Below, piece after piece: positions 24,297-32,852 of a stretch of DNA of 64,000 bases. Numbering within the stretch: position 1 is the stretch's first letter; the number at the start of each line of letters is the position of its first letter. A program made the position numbers and the translations under genes. This DNA comes from Schauerella fraxinea (lineage in GTDB: Bacteria; Pseudomonadota; Gammaproteobacteria; Burkholderiales; Burkholderiaceae_B), in contig JAVDKK010000004.1 in the NCBI GenBank assembly GCA_030849945.1, positions 248,001 to 312,000 of the forward strand, in the 5' to 3' direction. The notes beneath the pieces are model-generated. The model was given only the letters and a program-made list of their open reading frames with translations, was not told the origin of the DNA and did no database searches.

Positions 24297-25254
24297 GGAT
24301 ATTGCCCTCGGTCACGATCTTCTGCGAACGCGCCATGTCCTCGTGCTGAAACTTCGCGAAGTCAGCCGCAGAACCAGGCGTCAACAAAAGGCTTTGTTCG
24401 ACCAGCCGGTCGCGCATGTCGGTACTCAGCGCTTTGTTGACCTCCGTATTCAAGCGGGTGGCAATCTCGGGCGGCAGTTTCGCCGGCCCCCATAAGCCAT
24501 ACCAACTATAAAACTCGTAGCCCGGAATGGTTTCCGCCACGGTAGGCACCTCCGGCAGATTGGGGGCACGAGCCGCTGACGTGACGGCCACCACTTTAAG
24601 CATGCCGGATTTGTAGTATTGCAGCGACCCCAAGATGGGATCAATGAAGCCGTCGATTTGCCCGCCGATCAAATTGTTGAAGGCCGGCGCCGTGCCCTTG
24701 TACGGCACGATCAGATATTCCAGATTGCCTGCGCGTTTGAGAAGCTCGGTCGACAGATGACCTGCCGATCCGATGGAACCGACCGCAAAGGTCATCTTGC
24801 CCGGATTGGCTTTGGCATACGCCATCAACGATTTGATGTCGGTGATCGGCAAGTCCTTGTTGATCGCCACCGATAGCGGCGCCTTGGCAACCAGCGCAAT
24901 CGGCGTGAAGTCGCGCTCCACTTCATACGGCACCGACTTCATCGTCATTTGCGCCGACGTAAATGTAGACGCATTGAAGAGCAAGGTGTAGCCATCGGCC
25001 GGCGCCTTGGCGACAAGATCGCCACCGATTACACCATTGCCGCCAGAGCGATTTTCAACCACGATGGATTGCCCCATCTGCTCGCCGAGTTTCTGCGCCA
25101 GCATGCGGCCCACGATGTCCAACGTGCCACCGGGCGGAAAGGGAATGACCATTCTGATGGGCCGGCTCGGATAGGTGTCGGCGGCTGCGGCTTGCGCCGA
25201 GACGGCAAAGGCTATCGCCGCGCACACCGTGCCCACGATCTGTTTGATCTTCAT
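24283..25254 (-). CDS. Bug/TctC family periplasmic solute receptor
   Basis: The 323-residue protein has a signal peptide (about residues 1-25, ending QAAAA) and the receptor signatures YPSRPIRMVIPFPPGGTLDI, VVENRSGGNGVIGGDLVAKAPADG, and IVPYKGTAPAFNNLIGGQIDG. It is the second Bug protein in the window and differs clearly from the one at 22499. It sits in an operon with a DapA-like aldolase and an SDR. A 2-oxo or hydroxy acid ligand would fit those neighbours, but that is inference. Confidence 0.95.
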   Translation of the reverse strand: MKIKQIVGTVCAAIAFAVSAQAAAADTYPSRPIRMVIPFPPGGTLDIVGRMLAQKLGEQMGQSIVVENRSGGNGVIGGDLVAKAPADGYTLLFNASTFTSAQMTMKSVPYEVERDFTPIALVAKAPLSVAINKDLPITDIKSLMAYAKANPGKMTFAVGSIGSAGHLSTELLKRAGNLEYLIVPYKGTAPAFNNLIGGQIDGFIDPILGSLQYYKSGMLKVVAVTSAARAPNLPEVPTVAETIPGYEFYSWYGLWGPAKLPPEIATRLNTEVNKALSTDMRDRLVEQSLLLTPGSAADFAKFQHEDMARSQKIVTEGNIRVEQ

Positions 25255-25341
25255 GAAATTGTCTCCTCATTTCTAATTATCGAGACCGCGTGCTGAACAC
25301 GTCGGCCGTACTTCTTATTCGGTTTGCAAACGCAGTCGCCC

Positions 25342-25425
25342 GTACACATAGATGTTCAAGTACAGGTTCAGCGACTGGTTCAGCCACCGGTACCGATACG
25401 CATACTCGTACGCTTACGGCTACGC
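25342..25425. repeat. degenerate 6-bp tandem repeat in the Bug/DapA-like gap
   Basis: From 25360 on the sequence parses into consecutive hexamers of the type GTACAG, GTTCAG, CGACTG, GTTCAG, CCACCG, GTACCG, ATACGC, ATACTC, GTACGC, TTACGG, CTACGC. It fills part of a 240-base gap that otherwise shows no gene. Confidence 0.5.
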
Positions 25426-25494
25426 CTGAGCGTCAAGTCAAAACACACCTACGCTCAGTTCAAGCGGGCGCACACGTCCAGGCGCGCTGCTCCC

Positions 25495-26433
25495 TCAACG
25501 GGCCAGCAATCCCGCTTGCTGGACCGCCGCGCGCAGTGCGTCCATCTCTTGTGCGTTGGGTGCTTCGGTGGGTGGACGTACCGTGGCGTCGTCGAGCACG
25601 CCTGCCAAATACATCCCGCCCTTCATGCGCGCGTGCGCTTCTCCCGTAGGCTCGCCCCCGCCATACACGGCGTCCTTCAAAGGCGTGATCAGTGCCTGCA
25701 CGGCCATCGCTTTGTTCAGATCGCCGGCCTTCACAGCATTCCACAGGTCGATGATGAGTTGCGGGATGAACGTGGCGAAGCCTACCAGTGCGCCGTCCAC
25801 GCCTTGCACCATCGAGGCCAGCAGATACTCGTCGTGGCAGGTGAGGATGGCCTTCGTGGGATCGGCTTCGCGAATCGCTTGAATGTCGCGCGCATATTTA
25901 TTCATGTCGCGCTGCCCCACCTTGAACGCCTGCAGATACGGCAACCGAGCAAGATCGGCGAGCAACTGCGACGAATAGGCGGCGCGCGTCCACGCGGGGT
26001 ACACGTGGCACACCAGATCGAGATTGGGCGCGGCTTGATGGATGGCATCGAAATACTGCAGCGCATGGCCAGGCGTGAAACCAAAGCGCAGCCAATGATG
26101 CGGCGGCATCACATCCAATGCAACGGCACCGGCGTCGCGTGCCGCACGGGCATGATCGGCGGCGTCGGCCAGGCCTTCGCACACGATGGACGAAATCACC
26201 GGCAACTTGCCGCGCAGTTCGTCAGCCACGATGCGCGTGACCTCGGCGCGTTCGCGCGGAGTGAGCGAAAACACCTCGCCGGTATGACCGTTGGTCATGA
26301 TGGCGACCACGCCTTCGTGGCCCGCCAGCCATGCCGCCAGCTTGCGCAGGGCCGGCTCGTCAATGCGGTGATCGGGCGTGAAGGGGCAGGAAATGGCGGG
26401 TATGATCCCTCGATAATTATCGATGGCAGGCAT
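25495..26433 (-). CDS. dihydrodipicolinate synthase/N-acetylneuraminate lyase family aldolase
   Basis: The 312-residue TIM-barrel protein has the Schiff-base Lys171 in QAFKVGQRD, the Tyr145 of the proton relay in CHVYPAW, and the carboxylate-binding stretch TNGHTGEVF in place of the usual G-T-T/N-G-E. These identify a class I aldolase/lyase of the DapA superfamily. Many members of this branch act on 2-oxo sugar acids or aromatic acids rather than in lysine synthesis. It leads an operon with a Bug receptor and an SDR and is divergent from a LysR gene. Confidence 0.9.
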   Translation of the reverse strand: MPAIDNYRGIIPAISCPFTPDHRIDEPALRKLAAWLAGHEGVVAIMTNGHTGEVFSLTPRERAEVTRIVADELRGKLPVISSIVCEGLADAADHARAARDAGAVALDVMPPHHWLRFGFTPGHALQYFDAIHQAAPNLDLVCHVYPAWTRAAYSSQLLADLARLPYLQAFKVGQRDMNKYARDIQAIREADPTKAILTCHDEYLLASMVQGVDGALVGFATFIPQLIIDLWNAVKAGDLNKAMAVQALITPLKDAVYGGGEPTGEAHARMKGGMYLAGVLDDATVRPPTEAPNAQEMDALRAAVQQAGLLAR

Positions 26434-26453
26434 GGACGTCTCCGGGTCTGGTT

Positions 26454-26475
26454 ATAGGTGTGCGAACACACGTAT
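26454..26475. promoter_or_regulatory. imperfect 22-bp dyad between DapA-like and LysR genes
   Basis: ATA-G-GTGTG-CGAA-CACAC-G-TAT is symmetrical except at one pair. It lies 20 bases before the DapA-like start and 63 before the LysR start, where a LysR protein would bind to control both promoters. Confidence 0.5.
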
Positions 26476-26537
26476 GTTTTCCCAACCGCAGGCCTGCGTC
26501 CAATACTCGAAACGCATACAACTATCCATAAGCGACC

Positions 26538-27485
26538 ATGGGCCCTGGCAATCGACCGCTCGACCTGGAATGGCTGGAAGATTTTCTGTCGCTGGCCGAA
26601 AGCGGTAACTTCTCACGCGCGGCCGAAGCGCGGCGCATCGCCCAGCCTGCTTTCAGCCGCCATATCCGGGCGCTTGAAGAATGGGTGGGCGTAGACCTTT
26701 TCGATCGTAGCGCGCATCCCACGGCATTGACGGCAGCGGGCAAGCGCATCCATCCCTTGCTCGAAGATGTGCTGGCCGGGCTGGAGGCTGCGCGCATCAA
26801 GGCGCGCATTGCACATGACCTTTCTGCAGCCAGCTTGCGCATCGCCGCCACGCATGCGCTCTCGGTCACGTTCTTTCCCACGTGGTTGGCCACCATGGAA
26901 GCGCAATTGCATCTTGGCCCGATCCAGACCATGTCGGATAGCGCGCAAGCCTGCGAAGACCTCATGCTGCAACGCCGCGTGCAGTTCGTGCTGTGCCACG
27001 GCCATGCCATCGCGCCGAGCCGCCTGGATGAGGCACAGTACCCCATGCAGGTACTCGGACACGACGTGCTCACGCCCGTATGCGCACCGGACAAAACCGG
27101 GCAACCACGCTACACAACCGGGCAAAGTGAGCCGCCGCCCCTATTGGCGTACAGCGAAGTGTCGGGATTGGGGCGCATCATGCGTGCGCAATCGCGCAGC
27201 GCCTTTGCGCACATCGGCGAAGACGCAGCGTCCAGCCGTGCCAACGTTGTGTTTACGGCGCATCACGCGATGTTGTTGAAAGCGATGGCGCTTGCCGGTC
27301 GCGGCATTGCCTGGCTGCCCTTGAGTCTGATCGGCGATGAACTGGCAAACGGCACACTGATGCACGCCGGAGACGACGCATTGCGCGTGGCGATCGAGAT
27401 TCGACTCTATCGGCAGCCGGCCGACATGGCACCGGCAGCAGAAAGCCTGTGGCAACTCACCCACGACGGCATCGCACCGACGTAG
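26538..27485 (+). CDS. LysR family regulator, divergent from the DapA-like operon
   Basis: The 315-residue regulator has its HTH at residues about 8-66 (DLEWLEDFLSLAESGNFSRA, IAQPAFSRHIRALEEWVG) and an effector domain with SLRIAATHALSVTFFPTWLA. It begins 104 bases from the start of the DapA-like gene in the opposite direction and most likely controls that operon. The HTH type resembles the YfaH/HypT-like branch. The inducer is unknown. Confidence 0.92.
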   Translation: MGPGNRPLDLEWLEDFLSLAESGNFSRAAEARRIAQPAFSRHIRALEEWVGVDLFDRSAHPTALTAAGKRIHPLLEDVLAGLEAARIKARIAHDLSAASLRIAATHALSVTFFPTWLATMEAQLHLGPIQTMSDSAQACEDLMLQRRVQFVLCHGHAIAPSRLDEAQYPMQVLGHDVLTPVCAPDKTGQPRYTTGQSEPPPLLAYSEVSGLGRIMRAQSRSAFAHIGEDAASSRANVVFTAHHAMLLKAMALAGRGIAWLPLSLIGDELANGTLMHAGDDALRVAIEIRLYRQPADMAPAAESLWQLTHDGIAPT

Positions 27486-27551
27486 TCAGTCGACTAAATG
27501 GGCCGAGCGTTTACGGAATGGCCACATACGGCTATTGCCGGTCGCAGTGAG

Positions 27552-27641
27552 GTTGGCTGCAGTGAGATCGGCTGCAGTGAGATCAGCTGCAATGAAATCG
27601 GTTGCAATGAGCTTTGCTGCGATGAGCTTGGCTGCGATGAT
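27552..27641 (-). repeat. 15-bp tandem repeat, six copies, downstream of ftsB
   Basis: Six units starting at 27552, 27567, 27582, 27597, 27612 and 27627 share a GGCTGCAGTGAGATC-like core, diverging along the array. On the minus strand, in a frame other than that of ftsB, they spell a pentapeptide pattern (DFIAA, DLTAA, DLTAA, NLTAT). There is no start codon or ribosome binding site for such a protein. Confidence 0.75.
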
Positions 27642-27699
27642 TGCACGCTGCGATGATGGACGCCGCAGCGAAGAAAAGCCGCGATTACCGAAGGCCCGT

Positions 27700-28353
27700 T
27701 TATTGACGGCGCTCGGTGCCAGCAGGTTGAGCAGGACGTGAGCCTGTGGGGTTCGCGCCGGCCGGAGCCGTGCGCGATGGTGCGGTCGTCGCGCCAGCAG
27801 GCGCGGTGCGCGACGGCGTGGTCGTCGCACCGGCAGGCGCCGTGCGCGATGGTGTGGTCGTCGCGCCAGCAGGCGCGGTACGAGACGGCGTGGTCGCGGC
27901 CCCAGACGCAGGGGCGGTGCTACCTGCGGCAGGACGTGCCGGATTGGCACGCGGCTGCGCCCCATGAACTCGCCCGGAAGCACCGTTTTGCACTGGCGGT
28001 TTGGTCGGATCCGTGCCCGGAGGCGCTTCGCCGGCGGCAGCCGCACCGATGGACGTATGCGCGCCTGCCGGTGGCGCCGTGTGCTGCGGCAAGATCTGCA
28101 CATAGACCTCGCCTTCGCGCATCATGCCCAGATCGCCCCGTGCACGCTCTTCGAGTGCACCCGTGCCGGTTTGCAAGTCTTGCACTTCGGCGTCCAACGC
28201 CGCATTGCGCGCGCGCAGGCCTTCGTTTACCGTTTTTTGTTCGGCAAGCGCCCCCTGCAATTCCCAGGCATTGAACCAGCCGCCCTTACCCAACCACAGT
28301 GGGTACTGGATCAGCGCAGCCAGCACAACAACGATCAAAAACACCAAACGCAT
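27700..28353 (-). CDS. ftsB: cell division protein FtsB with repeat-expanded C-terminal tail
   Basis: The first 90 or so residues are a normal FtsB: a short cytoplasmic start, one membrane helix (RLVFLIVVVLAALIQYPLWLG), a periplasmic coiled coil (ALAEQKTVNEGLRARNAALDAEVQDL), and the GALEERARGDLGM-REGE end region. FtsB links FtsQ and FtsL in the divisome. The family is about 90-130 residues long, but here 217 codons are open. The extra 120 residues are rich in Ala, Thr and Pro and hold four copies of a dodecapeptide ATTTPSRTAPAG. The gene follows eno, as in other Burkholderiales. The ATG with AGGTG upstream is preferred to a GTG three codons earlier. Confidence 0.9.
   Translation of the reverse strand: MRLVFLIVVVLAALIQYPLWLGKGGWFNAWELQGALAEQKTVNEGLRARNAALDAEVQDLQTGTGALEERARGDLGMMREGEVYVQILPQHTAPPAGAHTSIGAAAAGEAPPGTDPTKPPVQNGASGRVHGAQPRANPARPAAGSTAPASGAATTPSRTAPAGATTTPSRTAPAGATTTPSRTAPAGATTAPSRTAPAGANPTGSRPAQPAGTERRQ
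27755..27898 (-). repeat. 36-bp tandem repeat, four copies, in the 3' end of ftsB
   Basis: Units start at 27755, 27791, 27827 and 27863 and are highly alike, differing mostly at third codon positions. Each encodes a Pro/Ala/Thr/Arg-rich dodecapeptide in the periplasmic tail of FtsB. Confidence 0.9.
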
Positions 28354-28413
28354 GCGCAACACACCTAATACGCGAAATCAGGGCAGCGCCGTGTGCGGCA
28401 CTGCCCAATCCGA

Positions 28414-29700
28414 TCAGCGCAGATTGTAGAAGGCTTCGATGCCCGGGTAGGAAGCAACTTCAGCCAATTCTTCTTCGATACGCAGCAACTGGTTGTACTT
28501 GGCCATACGATCCGAACGCGACAACGAGCCGGTCTTGATCTGCATGGCGTTGGTGGCAACGGCAATATCGGCGATCGTCGAATCTTCGGTTTCGCCGGAA
28601 CGATGCGAAATGACGGCCGTGTAGCCCGAACGCTTGGCCAACTCGATCGCAGCGAAGGTTTCGGTCAGGGTGCCGATCTGGTTGATCTTGATCAGGATCG
28701 AATTGGCCACGCCTTTCTGAATGCCTTCTTTCAGAATCTTCGTGTTGGTCACGAACAGATCGTCGCCCACCAATTGCACTTTCTTGCCCAACTGATCGGT
28801 CAACAGCTTCCAACCATCCCAATCGCCTTCGGCCATGCCGTCTTCGATCGAGATGATGGGGTACTTGTCGCACCAGGTGGCCAGCAGGTTCGTGAATTCT
28901 TGCGACGTAAGCGAAATGCCGCCCTCGCCTGCCAGATGGTATTTGCCATCCTTATAGAACTCGGAACTGGCGCAATCCAAGGCCAGGGCGATCTGCGTGC
29001 CAGCTTCGTAGCCCGCTTGCGAGATGGCCTTCAAGATCAGCTGAATGGCCGCTTCGTGATTGGCCACGTTGGGGGCAAAGCCGCCTTCGTCGCCCACGGC
29101 GGTGGACATGCCTTGATCGTTGATCAGCTTCTTCAGGGCGTGGAAAACTTCGGCGCCCCAACGCAGCGCTTCGCGAAAGCTCGTGGCGCCGACCGGCAGG
29201 ATCATGAATTCCTGGATATCGAGCGTGTTGTTGGCGTGCGCGCCGCCGTTGATCACGTTCATCATCGGCACGGGCATGCTCATGGCGCCGCTACCACCGA
29301 AGTAGCGATACAGCGACAGACCCGACTCTTCGGCTGCGGCGCGCGCCACGGCCATGCTGGCGGCCAGGATGGCGTTGGCGCCCAGGCGCTCTTTGCCTTC
29401 GGTGCCGTCCAGCTCGATCAGGGTACGATCGACGAAGGTTTGCTCTTGTGCATCCAGGCCCATCAGGGCTTCGGAAATTTCGGTATTGAGGTTTTCAACG
29501 GCGCGCAGCACGCCCTTGCCCAGGTAGCGATCCTTATCGCCGTCACGCAGCTCGATGGCCTCGCGCGTGCCGGTGGACGCGCCGGACGGCACGGAAGCGC
29601 GCCCCATGGCGCCGGATTCCAGCAGGACATCGCACTCGACCGTGGGATTGCCCCGCGAATCCAGAATTTCGCGGCCGATGATATCGACGATTGCACTCAT
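28414..29700 (-). CDS. eno: enolase
   Basis: The 428-residue enzyme converts 2-phosphoglycerate to phosphoenolpyruvate in glycolysis and forms part of the RNA degradosome in some bacteria. Visible landmarks are the start SAIVDIIGREILDSRGNPTVE, the loop SGASTG, the metal-binding SIEDGMAEGDWDGW, and the signature LIKINQIGTLTET with the active-site Lys, followed by SHRSGETED. The first codon is taken at the conserved Met, 38 codons inside the longest frame. It lies between a terminator and ftsB and is probably transcribed from its own promoter. Confidence 0.98.
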   Translation of the reverse strand: MSAIVDIIGREILDSRGNPTVECDVLLESGAMGRASVPSGASTGTREAIELRDGDKDRYLGKGVLRAVENLNTEISEALMGLDAQEQTFVDRTLIELDGTEGKERLGANAILAASMAVARAAAEESGLSLYRYFGGSGAMSMPVPMMNVINGGAHANNTLDIQEFMILPVGATSFREALRWGAEVFHALKKLINDQGMSTAVGDEGGFAPNVANHEAAIQLILKAISQAGYEAGTQIALALDCASSEFYKDGKYHLAGEGGISLTSQEFTNLLATWCDKYPIISIEDGMAEGDWDGWKLLTDQLGKKVQLVGDDLFVTNTKILKEGIQKGVANSILIKINQIGTLTETFAAIELAKRSGYTAVISHRSGETEDSTIADIAVATNAMQIKTGSLSRSDRMAKYNQLLRIEEELAEVASYPGIEAFYNLR

Positions 29701-29830
29701 TCTCGTAAACCCCCAAAAAACAAAGAAAGCGTTGCAGCTATCCGGCGTAAAGCGAAAGCCTGGACGAGCCTCGCGCGACCGGCGCGCGTAATGGTTGACG
29801 ATTGTACCTGCCACTCGGGTGCCGGACGCC

Positions 29831-29868
29831 CAAAAAGAAAAAGGGAATCAGCTGGTCTGCCGATTCCC
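29831..29868 (-). terminator. Rho-independent terminator after the DUF1330 gene
   Basis: On the minus strand GGGAATC and GATTCCC form a seven-pair stem, and the transcript then runs into TTTTTCTTTTT. It separates pyrG-kdsA-DUF1330 from eno. The loop of 12 bases contains further complementarity. Confidence 0.8.
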
Positions 29869-29890
29869 CCGGGATCACCGATGCGGATGC

Positions 29891-30175
29891 TTACACACCC
29901 TGCACAATGATCATATTCATGTCGGCCGCACCTTCACGCGCATTGCGCGCGCGGCGGTACTGCCAGGAGTCGTAAAAGGCCTGCGCCTTTGCCATCGTCG
30001 GAAACTGCAGCAGCACGGTACGTCCAGGCTCACGGCCTTCGAGAACCCGCGATTCGCCGCCGCGCACCAGCACCTTGGCGTCGTGGGCCGTCATCGCGAG
30101 CGAGGACAGGCGCTTGTACGCTTCATATTGGGCTGGCTTGGTCACATTGACATCGACAATGATGTAGGCAGTCAT
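29891..30175 (-). CDS. DUF1330 family protein
   Basis: The 94-residue protein has the DUF1330 alpha/beta dimeric-barrel pattern: AYIIVDVNVTKPAQYEAYKR, VLVRGGESRVLEGREPGR, then LLQFPTMAKAQAFYDSWQY. Such proteins resemble small monooxygenase or isomerase folds, but no activity is established for most. It lies ten bases downstream of kdsA, is conserved at that place in Burkholderiales, and is followed by a terminator. A link to kdsA function is not known. Confidence 0.92.
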   Translation of the reverse strand: MTAYIIVDVNVTKPAQYEAYKRLSSLAMTAHDAKVLVRGGESRVLEGREPGRTVLLQFPTMAKAQAFYDSWQYRRARNAREGAADMNMIIVQGV

Positions 30176-30185
30176 TTTTTCTCCT

Positions 30186-31037
30186 TCAGAACTGCGATTC
30201 GAGAAATCCGTTTTTCTTGGTGACGCGATCCAGTTCGACCAGCGTGGTCAACAGATCCTGCATGCGTGCCAGCGGCACCGCATTCGGACCATCGGACATG
30301 GCATTGGCGGGATCGGGGTGCGTTTCCATGAACAGACCCGCCACGCCCACCGCCACGGCCGCACGCGCCAGCACCGGCACGAATTCGCGCTGGCCGCCCG
30401 ACGAGGTGCCTTGTCCACCCGGCAACTGCACCGAGTGTGTGGCATCGAACACCACCGGGCAATCCGTCTCGCGCATGATGGCCAACGACCGCATGTCCGA
30501 CACGAGATTGTTGTAGCCGAACGAGGCGCCGCGCTCGCAAACGAGGATGTTCTGGCCGTCGCCACCGGCTTCGATCGCCGCAGCGCGTGCTTTGGCCACC
30601 ACCTGCAACATATCGTGCGGGGCCAGAAACTGACCCTTCTTGATATTGACCGGCTTGCCGCTGGCCGCGCAGGCATGGATGAAGTCGGTCTGACGGCACA
30701 GGAACGCCGGCGTCTGCAACATATCCACAGCAGCCGCGACTTCGTCGATCTGATCGATTTCGTGCACGTCGGTCAGCACCGGCACACCCAACTGGGCCCG
30801 CACATCCGACAGGATCTTCAAGCCTTCCGCCATGCCCGGGCCGCGATACGACTTGCCCGAACTGCGGTTGGCCTTGTCGAACGAGCTCTTGTAGATGAAC
30901 GGAATGTTGAGCGCCGACGTGATTTCCTTCAGCCGCCCTGCCGTCTCGAACGCCATTTCGCGCGATTCGATCACGCACGGGCCGGCGATCAGAAAGAACG
31001 GGTGATCGAGACCGATATCGAAGCCGCAAGCTTTCAT
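30186..31037 (-). CDS. kdsA: 3-deoxy-D-manno-octulosonate 8-phosphate synthase
   Basis: The 283-residue enzyme condenses phosphoenolpyruvate with arabinose 5-phosphate to give KDO 8-phosphate, the sugar precursor of the lipopolysaccharide inner core. Conserved stretches are FFLIAGPCVIES, YKSSFDKANRSS, VLTDVHE, PAFLCRQTDF, VNIKKGQFLAPHDM and FDATHSVQLPGG. A Cys in AGPC and residues of METHPDP suggest the metal-dependent class, but this needs alignment. It overlaps pyrG by four bases (ATGA) and is coupled to it. Confidence 0.98.
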   Translation of the reverse strand: MKACGFDIGLDHPFFLIAGPCVIESREMAFETAGRLKEITSALNIPFIYKSSFDKANRSSGKSYRGPGMAEGLKILSDVRAQLGVPVLTDVHEIDQIDEVAAAVDMLQTPAFLCRQTDFIHACAASGKPVNIKKGQFLAPHDMLQVVAKARAAAIEAGGDGQNILVCERGASFGYNNLVSDMRSLAIMRETDCPVVFDATHSVQLPGGQGTSSGGQREFVPVLARAAVAVGVAGLFMETHPDPANAMSDGPNAVPLARMQDLLTTLVELDRVTKKNGFLESQF

Positions 31038-32689
31038 GCCGTTTCCTTGGCGCGTGCCTGGTGGTTTGCGATCGCGGCCTTGATATAGGCCGAGAACAGC
31101 GGATGACCATCACGCGGGGTGGACGTGAACTCGGGGTGGAACTGCACACCCACGAACCACGGGTGCTGCGGCAACTCCATGATCTCGGGCAGGTTTTCAG
31201 TCGGCGTACGCGCACTGATCACCATGCCGGACTCTTCGAGACGCGGCACATAGACGTTATTGACTTCATAACGGTGACGGTGGCGTTCGTTGACTTCAGC
31301 GCCGTAGATGCTGAACGCGCGGGTGCCCGACTTGACCGGGCAAGCCTGCGCGCCCTTGCGCATCGTGCCGCCGAGGTCGGAGGTCGTGTCGCGCTTTTCG
31401 ACGCGGCCTTCACGATCCATCCACTCGGAAATCAGGGCCACGACCGGATGCGGCGCGGCGGGTTCGAACTCGGTGCTGTTGGCGCCGCCCAAACCGGCCA
31501 CATGGCGCGCGTATTCGATCACGGCCAATTGCATACCCAGGCAGATGCCGAGGTAAGGCACGTTATTTTCGCGGGCATAACGGATCGCGGCGATCTTGCC
31601 TTCCGTGCCGCGCTTTCCGAAGCCGCCCGGAACCAGGATGGCATCCAGCGACTTGAGGGTATCGGTGCCATTGGCTTCGATATCTTCCGAGTCGATGTAT
31701 TGCACCTTCACCTTGGAGCGCGTGTGGATGCCGGCATGCACCAGCGCTTCGGTCAACGACTTGTACGACTCGGTGAGGTCGACATACTTGCCGACCATGC
31801 CGATCGTGACTTCGTGCTCGGGATGCTCGAGCGAATAGACCAGATCGTCCCACATCGACAGATCGGCGGGCGGCGGCGTAATGCCCAGCGCTTCGCAGAC
31901 GAGGTTGTCCAGACCTTGCTGATGCAGCATGGACGGAATCTTGTAGATCGAATCAGCGTCCCACACCGAAATCACGGCGTCCAACGGCACGTTGGAGAAC
32001 AGCGAAATCTTGGCGCGTTCGTCGTCGGGCACCACCCGGTCGGCACGACACAGCAGCGCATTCGGATAGATACCGATCTCGCGCAGCTTTTGCACCGAGT
32101 GCTGGGTAGGCTTGGTCTTGAGTTCGCCGGCCGAGGCAATGAACGGCACCAGCGTCAAATGAATGAACGCGGCGCTGTTGCGGCCCATGCGCAGGCTCAT
32201 CTGACGAGCGGCTTCCAGGAATGGCAGCGACTCGATATCGCCCACGGTGCCGCCGATCTCGACGATGGCGACATCGGTATTGCCGTTCCAGGCGGATTCG
32301 GCACCGCGTGCGATGAAGTCCTGGATTTCGTTCGTGATGTGCGGGATCACCTGAACCGTCTTGCCCAGATAATCGCCGCGGCGCTCTTTGCGCAGCACCG
32401 ATTCGTAAATCTGGCCGGTAGTGAAGTTATTCACCTTGCGCATGCGCGCCGAGATGAAACGCTCGTAATGGCCCAGATCCAGATCGGTTTCGGCGCCATC
32501 TTCGGTAACGAAAACTTCGCCGTGCTGGAAGGGGCTCATCGTGCCGGGATCGACGTTGATATACGGATCCAGCTTGAGCATCGTGACTTGAAGGCCGCGC
32601 GACTCGAGAATGGCGGCGAGCGACGCTGCGGCAATTCCCTTACCCAGGGAAGAGACCACGCCGCCGGTGACAAATACATACTTGGGCAT
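31034..32689 (-). CDS. pyrG: CTP synthase
   Basis: The 551-residue enzyme aminates UTP to CTP with glutamine as donor. The N-terminal synthetase domain starts KYVFVTGGVVSSLGKGIAAAS and has KLDPYINVDPGTMSPFQHGEV. The C-terminal glutaminase domain has the Cys of PYLGICLGMQ and the His-x-Glu in GVQFHPEFTS. Length is normal. It begins the pyrG-kdsA-DUF1330 transcript. A stable hairpin sits in its leader nine bases before the start codon. Confidence 0.98.
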   Translation of the reverse strand: MPKYVFVTGGVVSSLGKGIAAASLAAILESRGLQVTMLKLDPYINVDPGTMSPFQHGEVFVTEDGAETDLDLGHYERFISARMRKVNNFTTGQIYESVLRKERRGDYLGKTVQVIPHITNEIQDFIARGAESAWNGNTDVAIVEIGGTVGDIESLPFLEAARQMSLRMGRNSAAFIHLTLVPFIASAGELKTKPTQHSVQKLREIGIYPNALLCRADRVVPDDERAKISLFSNVPLDAVISVWDADSIYKIPSMLHQQGLDNLVCEALGITPPPADLSMWDDLVYSLEHPEHEVTIGMVGKYVDLTESYKSLTEALVHAGIHTRSKVKVQYIDSEDIEANGTDTLKSLDAILVPGGFGKRGTEGKIAAIRYARENNVPYLGICLGMQLAVIEYARHVAGLGGANSTEFEPAAPHPVVALISEWMDREGRVEKRDTTSDLGGTMRKGAQACPVKSGTRAFSIYGAEVNERHRHRYEVNNVYVPRLEESGMVISARTPTENLPEIMELPQHPWFVGVQFHPEFTSTPRDGHPLFSAYIKAAIANHQARAKETA

Positions 32690-32697
32690 TGTTTTAA

Positions 32698-32717
32698 CGC
32701 CCGATTGGGATCGGGCG
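32698..32717 (-). promoter_or_regulatory. hairpin in the pyrG leader next to the start codon
   Basis: CGCCCGAT-TGGG-ATCGGGCG is a perfect eight-pair stem with a four-base loop. On the pyrG mRNA it ends nine bases before the ATG, where the ribosome binding site should be, and no other good Shine-Dalgarno sequence is visible. It could modulate translation of pyrG, but conservation is untested. Confidence 0.45.
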
Positions 32718-32852
32718 GGTGCGGGAAATTTGGATTATAGCCGGGCCGAACGACACTTTCGATACCCCCGAGCGCATTTGTGCAGTCTGCCCTTGCTATG
32801 ATCGGCCTGCTACGCCCGGCAATGCGCCAGGCTGGAAACCCGGAGCTTTTTT

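Noticed and set aside
27486..28103. Minus-strand frame with pentapeptide-like repeats as a separate gene
   Set aside because: No ribosome binding site or plausible start, and it overlaps ftsB in another frame. The pattern follows from a 15-bp repeat and is kept only as a finding.
28393..29910. Long open frame antisense to eno (505 codons)
   Set aside because: It mirrors the codon pattern of eno, has no family resemblance and consists of the His/Gly/Asp-rich text typical of antisense shadows in GC-rich DNA.
31061..32740. 559-codon plus-strand frame opposite pyrG
   Set aside because: It is antisense to a certain housekeeping gene and has no recognisable domain.
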